NCBI GenBank assembly: GCA_036495095.1
Contig: DASXNK010000142.1
Location: forward strand, 1 to 35,756
DNA length: 35,756 nt
Direction: 5' to 3'
Source of the DNA: Candidatus Dormiibacterota bacterium
GTDB lineage: Bacteria; Chloroflexota; Dormibacteria; Aeolococcales; Aeolococcaceae
Below the pieces are notes generated by a model. The model saw only the letters and a list, made by a program, of their open reading frames with translations, was not told the DNA's origin and made no database searches. The translations under genes were made by a program, and so were the position numbers. Shown here piece by piece: positions 32,071 to 35,756 of this stretch. Within the stretch, counting starts at the first letter, position 1, and each line of letters begins with the position of its first letter.

Positions 32071-32874
32071 ATGCCCGTGGCCCTCTACGAGAAGGGCGAT
32101 CGCATCGCCGTGGTCACCCTCAACCGGCCGGAGGCGATGAACGCCATCAGCCCCGAGCTGCACGCCCGGCTGTGGGAGATCTGGGAGGACTTCCGTGACG
32201 ACGACGCCGTCGACGTCGCCATCCTCACCGGCGCCGGGGACGCCTTCTGCGCCGGGGCCGATCTCAAGACCTACATGCCCCGATGGATCGGCGCCGGCTA
32301 CCGCGAGGTGCGTGACAACGTCGCCACCGGGCTGGGCGGCCTCACCCGCGGCCTCCACCGCATCGACAAGCCGGTGATCGCCGCGGTCAACGGCTGGGCG
32401 CTCGCCGGCGGCCTGGAGACGGCGCTCGCCTGCGACATCCGCATCGCCTCGGACCGGGCCCGGTTCGGCTCCTTCGAGGCGCGCCGCGGCTTCCACCACG
32501 CCGACGGCGGCATCGTGCGCCTGGTGAACATCTGCGGCGCCGGGGTCGCCCTGGAGATGCTGCTGACCGCCGAGCCGATCGACGCCGAGCGGGCACTGCG
32601 CTGCAACCTGGTCTCCCGCGTCGTCCCCCACGAGCGGCTGATGGAGGAGGCGCACACCGTGGCCCGGCAGATCCTCCGCAACAGCCAGACCGCGGTGCGT
32701 TCGGCGAAGGAGACCATCCTCGACGTGATCGGCCGCCCCCTCGACGACCAGCTCCGCATCGAGGCGCTCAACGGCTACTCCAGCCTCGGCGCCGACACCG
32801 CCGAGCGGCTGCAGCGCTTCTACGACAGGACCGACGCCGGCCGCGCCGGCAGCCGGGAGACGCCCCTGCCCTGA
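32071..32874 (+). CDS. Enoyl-CoA hydratase/isomerase (crotonase family)
   Basis: A 267-residue crotonase-fold enzyme acting on acyl-CoA. The oxyanion-hole segments are CAGADLKTY and NGWALAGGLE. Both Glu residues used by true hydratases align: one in FGSFEARRGF and one in GVALEMLLTAEPID. Hydration of a 2-enoyl-CoA is therefore likely, as in beta-oxidation. One region is odd: RRGFHHADGG in place of the usual LGxxPGxGG, so the substrate may be unusual. The ATG follows GAGGACGAG. It could also process 3-hydroxyacyl-CoA from PHA breakdown (see the hydrolase at 28661); that is inference. It is 55 bases after the secreted protein. Confidence 0.9.
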   Translation: MPVALYEKGDRIAVVTLNRPEAMNAISPELHARLWEIWEDFRDDDAVDVAILTGAGDAFCAGADLKTYMPRWIGAGYREVRDNVATGLGGLTRGLHRIDKPVIAAVNGWALAGGLETALACDIRIASDRARFGSFEARRGFHHADGGIVRLVNICGAGVALEMLLTAEPIDAERALRCNLVSRVVPHERLMEEAHTVARQILRNSQTAVRSAKETILDVIGRPLDDQLRIEALNGYSSLGADTAERLQRFYDRTDAGRAGSRETPLP

Positions 32875-32908
32875 GCCGGGGGCCGACCCCGCGCCCTCCC
32901 GGGTCAGG
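32870..32908. terminator. Candidate two-way terminator between convergent genes
   Basis: CCTGA (32870-32874) and TCAGG (32904-32908) pair across the region and include both stop codons. Inside, CGGGG (32877-32881) pairs with CCCCG (32887-32891). The outer pairing partly follows from two TGA stops, so only the inner stem adds weight. No T-run. Confidence 0.3.
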
Positions 32909-34235
32909 CGTCGGGCACCCAGCTGCCGTGGAAGCCGAAGGGCACCCGCTGGGGCAGCTCGACGCTCGCCACCGGCGGGGCGGCGAGGTCGGCCGCGTCG
33001 AGGATCACCAGCTGGGAGCGGTCGGTGGCGGCGTCGTGGAGGTAGGTGAGCAGCCACCCGTCCCCCTCGGCGCCGCCCTCGGCGGGGGCGAAGACCGCCT
33101 CGCCGGGGACGCGGCCGGGCCCGAAGTCGTGGCCCACGGTGGCGCCGGTGGCGAGGTCGTAGCGGACCAGCGCCGTCGCCGTGCCACCGAGCAGGTCGCC
33201 CGCGAGGGCGTAGCCGTACCGGTGGGGCAGGCCGGTGCGGCGCTCGTCGAGGCGGGGAAACTCGATGTGCCGGTCGTCGAGGGCGCCCTCGGAGACGGTG
33301 CCGGCCTCGAGGTCGACGGTCCAGCGGTGGAGCGTCGACGGTGGGAGGGTCTCGCCGCCGGGCCCGTCGCGCCACAGGTCGGGGTAGCGCACCGCGTCGA
33401 GCACCACGCTGCCTCCCTCGTCGTGGGCGTTGAGGGTGTGGAACACGTAGCAGGGCTCGATCTCGAACCAGCGCACCGGGGCGCCGGGGACGTCCCGGGG
33501 CATCACCCCGATGCGGGCGCCGTGGCTGTCGCTCCAGCGGTACGGCATGGTGCCCTGCATCGCCAGGCCGATGTCGAAGAGCACCGGCAGGTCGAGGAAC
33601 ACCACGTGCCCGCGGGTGATCGCGAAGTCGTGGATCATCGCCGGCCCGGGTACCTCGATCACCCGGCTCTCCACCAGCGCGCCGCCGGCGTCGCAGCGGT
33701 GGTAGGTGAGGTGGGGTGGCATGAACCCGTAGCCGAAGAAGTGCAGCTCGCCGGTGACCGGGCACTCCTTGGGATGGGCGGTCATCGCGGTGGCGAGGCG
33801 GCCGTCCATGTCGCTGACGCCCACGGTCTCGAGCTCGGGGGTCAGCTCGGTGGGCAGCGAGGACTCGACGAGCGCGTAGAGACGCCCGGCGTGGTGGACG
33901 ATGTGGGTGTTGGCGACGCCGACGCTCAGGTCCACGGTGAGGTCGGGGCGCAGGAAGGGGGCGCCCTCGAGCGCCCGGGTGCGCACCCAGCGGTTGCGGT
34001 ACCAGGCGGCCCGGCCCTCCTCGAGGCGCACCCCGTGGATCATGCCGTCGCCGAGGAACCAGTGCGGCGACGCGCCGTCGCGGGGGTTCGGCCCGTTCCG
34101 CAGGAAGCGGCCGTTGAGGCCCTCGGGGATCCGGCCGCGGACCGGGAGGTCGAGGGTGGTCAGCTCCTCGTGGACCGGGGCGAAGTTCCCGCGCAGGTGG
34201 AAGGGCAGGGTGCCGGTGACGCCGCTCACGCTCAT
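32904..34235 (-). CDS. Carotenoid oxygenase (RPE65/CCD family)
   Basis: A 443-residue non-haem Fe(II) dioxygenase of the carotenoid/stilbene cleavage family. The four iron-binding His positions are visible: TAHPKECP, MIHDFAIT, VFHTLNAHDE and the C-terminal FGFHGSW. The N-terminal GNFAPVHEE and RFLRNGPNP segments are standard. It lacks a signal peptide, so it is cytoplasmic or membrane-associated. It would split a carotenoid, apocarotenoid or stilbene double bond into aldehydes or ketones; the substrate cannot be read from the sequence, and no carotenoid synthesis gene is in the window. The ATG has GAGGGGGACC upstream. The gene converges on the enoyl-CoA hydratase. Confidence 0.93.
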   Translation of the reverse strand: MSVSGVTGTLPFHLRGNFAPVHEELTTLDLPVRGRIPEGLNGRFLRNGPNPRDGASPHWFLGDGMIHGVRLEEGRAAWYRNRWVRTRALEGAPFLRPDLTVDLSVGVANTHIVHHAGRLYALVESSLPTELTPELETVGVSDMDGRLATAMTAHPKECPVTGELHFFGYGFMPPHLTYHRCDAGGALVESRVIEVPGPAMIHDFAITRGHVVFLDLPVLFDIGLAMQGTMPYRWSDSHGARIGVMPRDVPGAPVRWFEIEPCYVFHTLNAHDEGGSVVLDAVRYPDLWRDGPGGETLPPSTLHRWTVDLEAGTVSEGALDDRHIEFPRLDERRTGLPHRYGYALAGDLLGGTATALVRYDLATGATVGHDFGPGRVPGEAVFAPAEGGAEGDGWLLTYLHDAATDRSQLVILDAADLAAPPVASVELPQRVPFGFHGSWVPDA

Positions 34236-34314
34236 CTGGGTCCCCCTCGGACGCGCCTGGTCGTCGATCGTCGAGGGAATGGTGCGCCTTCCCCGCGGTT
34301 CCGGGGGGTCGGGG

Positions 34315-35007
34315 TCAGCTCCTCGACTGGGACGCGGCGGTACGGCGGATGAGCACGGCGAGCGCCACCGCGGCGGCGAGGTCGACGGCCGCGAAGAGGG
34401 CGTAGAGCCACCACACGCTGGTGGTGGGGGTGGCGGCCGCGAGCCGCGGCGCGGTCACCGCCGCCGGGGCCGACAGCGAGCCGCCGGTGAGCGGCGGGGT
34501 GTCGTGGACGGGCACCGCCGGCACCGAGCGCACCACCGGGATGGCCACCACCGTGGCCGGCGGCGCGGCGGGCGGCGGGGCCGCCGGGACCACGGTCACA
34601 TGGGGCACCACCCGGGCGACCGGGGCGGGGCGGACCGGTGCGGGGTGGGCGGGGGGCGCCGCGGGGGCGGCCGGGGCCACCACCGGGGTGCTCGGCGCCG
34701 GGGGCGCCGGGGCCGGCGGGGCGGCCACCGGGAGCAGGCAGCTGCCGCCGAGGCCGGCGGCGCAGGAGCTGCCGAGCAGGCAGACGGTCTGCCCGCAGCC
34801 GCCGGAATCGCCGACGGAGAGCAGGGTGCCGAGCTGGAGCGAGGCCGCCGACGCATCCCGGTAGGGGGGCACGACCAGGCTCAGCTGGAGGGCGATCAGC
34901 GCCACGTACCCGGCGATCGCCGCCGCCACCGCGGCGGTCATCCGCATCCGGCGCAGCGGGAGCCCGGCGTCGGCGGCGCGCAGCAGCGCCGCGGCGACTC
35001 CTCTCAT
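34315..35007 (-). CDS. Pro/Ala-rich bitopic membrane protein of unknown function
   Basis: A 230-residue protein: helix one at about 24-46, a Cys-rich loop (GGCGQTVCLLGSSCAAGLGGSCLL, four Cys), a ~100-residue Pro/Ala/Val-rich stretch, and a second helix near 203-224 with a basic tail. The middle is probably outside the cell. No family recognised. The ATG at 35007 is preferred over the one at 35025 because it follows GAGGGTGATGAG. Its neighbour at 35117 has a similar plan (helix, Pro/Thr stretch, C-terminal helix), and both may be part of a cell-wall or surface system. Confidence 0.65.
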   Translation of the reverse strand: MRGVAAALLRAADAGLPLRRMRMTAAVAAAIAGYVALIALQLSLVVPPYRDASAASLQLGTLLSVGDSGGCGQTVCLLGSSCAAGLGGSCLLPVAAPPAPAPPAPSTPVVAPAAPAAPPAHPAPVRPAPVARVVPHVTVVPAAPPPAAPPATVVAIPVVRSVPAVPVHDTPPLTGGSLSAPAAVTAPRLAAATPTTSVWWLYALFAAVDLAAAVALAVLIRRTAASQSRS

Positions 35008-35103
35008 CTCATCACCCTCTTCCATCCAGCCCGAGATCGGACCGTGGCCCGCCCCGGCCGGTGCCTCGATCCTAGTGCCCCGAACGCCTCGAGGTCAACG
35101 ACC

Positions 35104-35120
35104 CTGAGACGAGGTCTCAG
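35104..35120 (-). terminator. Perfect hairpin over the stop codon of the Thr/Pro-rich protein
   Basis: CTGAGAC and GTCTCAG form a perfect 7-bp stem with a GAG loop; the stop codon (35119-35117) lies in one arm. A second mini-hairpin (GGTC-aac-GACC, 35093-35103) follows on the minus-strand transcript. No U-run, so termination is plausible, not certain. Confidence 0.45.
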
Positions 35121-35659
35121 CGGAGGCGGGTGACCAGGAAGATGGCGCCGCCGCCCATCACCACGAGGAAGGCGAGGACGGTGAGCGGCAGCACGCTGCT
35201 CGAGTCGCCGCCGGGCTGGGGGTTGATCACCGTGGTCGCCCGGGTCGCCTGGGTGGTGGTCGCGGTGGTGTCGGATCCCAGGGCGCTGGCGCCGGTGTCG
35301 GTGAAGGCGACCGGGCTGGGGCTGGGCGTCGGCGGCGGCTTGGGGGTCGCCGTCGGCGGGATGCTCACGTTCCCGGGGAGCACCGCGTAGGTGAGGGTGG
35401 TGGTGGTGGTCGTGGTGGTCACGGTCGGAATCGGCGTGCCTGAAGGAATCGCGGTTGTAGTAGGTAGGCAGACCGTGCAGGCCGGCGGTGGGGCGGTCGG
35501 AGTGGCGGCGGGTTGCACTGACGTGGGCGGCAGTGTTGGTACCGCCGACGGGGTCGGGTCGGTGACCACCGCGCGAGTGGTGGCCGGGCTCAGCAGCAGC
35601 GCCACGAACCCGAGGAGTACGACGGTCGCCGCGATGGCACCGCGACGGGCGGCGCTCAT
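35117..35659 (-). CDS. Secreted Thr/Pro-rich surface protein with C-terminal membrane anchor
   Basis: A 180-residue protein with a signal peptide (about 1-30), a mucin-like Thr/Pro/Ser-rich body including an uninterrupted run of eight Thr, a Cys pair in ACTVCLP, and a C-terminal hydrophobic helix (about 157-177) ending in RLR. The DTGAS motif before the Gly/Ser linker recalls the LPxTG-like surface-protein ending, but there is no true LPxTG, so membrane anchoring is more likely. No family recognised. The ATG has no ribosome site; a weak TACAGT -10 lies at 35716-35711, 52 bases upstream. Confidence 0.65.
   Translation of the reverse strand: MSAARRGAIAATVVLLGFVALLLSPATTRAVVTDPTPSAVPTLPPTSVQPAATPTAPPPACTVCLPTTTAIPSGTPIPTVTTTTTTTTLTYAVLPGNVSIPPTATPKPPPTPSPSPVAFTDTGASALGSDTTATTTQATRATTVINPQPGGDSSSVLPLTVLAFLVVMGGGAIFLVTRLR
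35396..35419. repeat. GGT trinucleotide repeat
   Basis: Eight GGT/CGT codon-sized units on the plus strand (five perfect GGT, CGT, two GGT) encode the eight-Thr run of the surface protein. Replication slippage could change the length without a frameshift. Confidence 0.7.
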
Positions 35660-35756
35660 CGGGAGGACTGCAGCTGAGAGGGTCTCTGGGACATCGCCTG
35701 AGGAGGTCGAACTGTACAGGGACGCGGTGCCGCGCCGTGTCCAGAGCGTCGCACCC

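Noticed and set aside
35150-35659. LPxTG sortase substrate
   Set aside because: The DTGAS motif lacks the required LPxTG and is too far from the C-terminal helix.
1-35756. tRNA, rRNA, CRISPR, insertion sequence or prophage
   Set aside because: Intergenic gaps are short and none shows a cloverleaf, repeat-spacer array, transposase or terminal inverted repeats.

Overview
This is a very GC-rich (roughly 70% or more by eye), gene-dense bacterial chromosomal window. The usual signs of such genomes are present: frequent GTG starts, Ala/Pro/Arg-rich proteins, lipoproteins with classic lipoboxes, several stop/start overlaps, and promoters placed so that the start codon is at or next to the transcription start. 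The gene content (GAF histidine kinases, a DUF4349 lipoprotein, soluble diiron monooxygenase parts, a mycobacterial-type IlvG, a CopC-CopD fusion) suits an actinobacterium or an actinobacteria-like soil lineage such as Dormibacterota or Chloroflexota. I cannot decide between these from the sequence alone. I saw no tRNA, rRNA, insertion sequence, phage gene or CRISPR array.

Left block, all on the minus strand (11423 to 1). A branched-chain amino acid/amide-type ABC transporter comes first: lipoprotein binding protein, LivH permease, a LivM-LivG permease-ATPase fusion, and LivF with a long disordered N-terminus. Tightly packed behind it are a secreted protein of unknown function, a CopC-CopD copper protein, a membrane-anchored unknown protein, a secreted GH18 protein, and a response regulator that runs off the window. 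Spacing of -4 to +31 bases from LivH onward suggests one long transcription unit. A strong stem-loop separates the binding protein from the permeases.

Oxygenase block, minus strand (18944 to 11806). An intact GAF histidine kinase is followed by a tandem paralogue that has lost its phospho-acceptor His and N-box Asn (a pseudokinase). Next come a molybdopterin oxidoreductase and then three soluble diiron monooxygenase components: hydroxylase beta subunit, MmoB/DmpM coupling protein and FAD/2Fe-2S reductase. The catalytic alpha subunit is absent from the window. This incomplete oxygenase, with a pseudokinase and a molybdoenzyme upstream, is the most unusual feature here.

Middle (19062 to 25263): a DUF4349 lipoprotein, a small charged helical protein, an IlvG-like thiamine-diphosphate enzyme, a small four-helix membrane protein, a glutaredoxin-thioredoxin reductase fusion, and a class II Fic protein with its own winged helix. 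The Fic gene has an AT-rich promoter with 8-bp repeats.

Right block (25355 to 35756): a LuxR-type response regulator overlapping a large membrane histidine kinase. Divergent from them are an intracellular PHA-depolymerase-like hydrolase and a tiny phasin-like protein. Then come a GNAT acetyltransferase, a BNR/Asp-box lipoprotein, a secreted Cys-containing protein, an enoyl-CoA hydratase, a carotenoid oxygenase and two Pro/Thr-rich cell-surface proteins.
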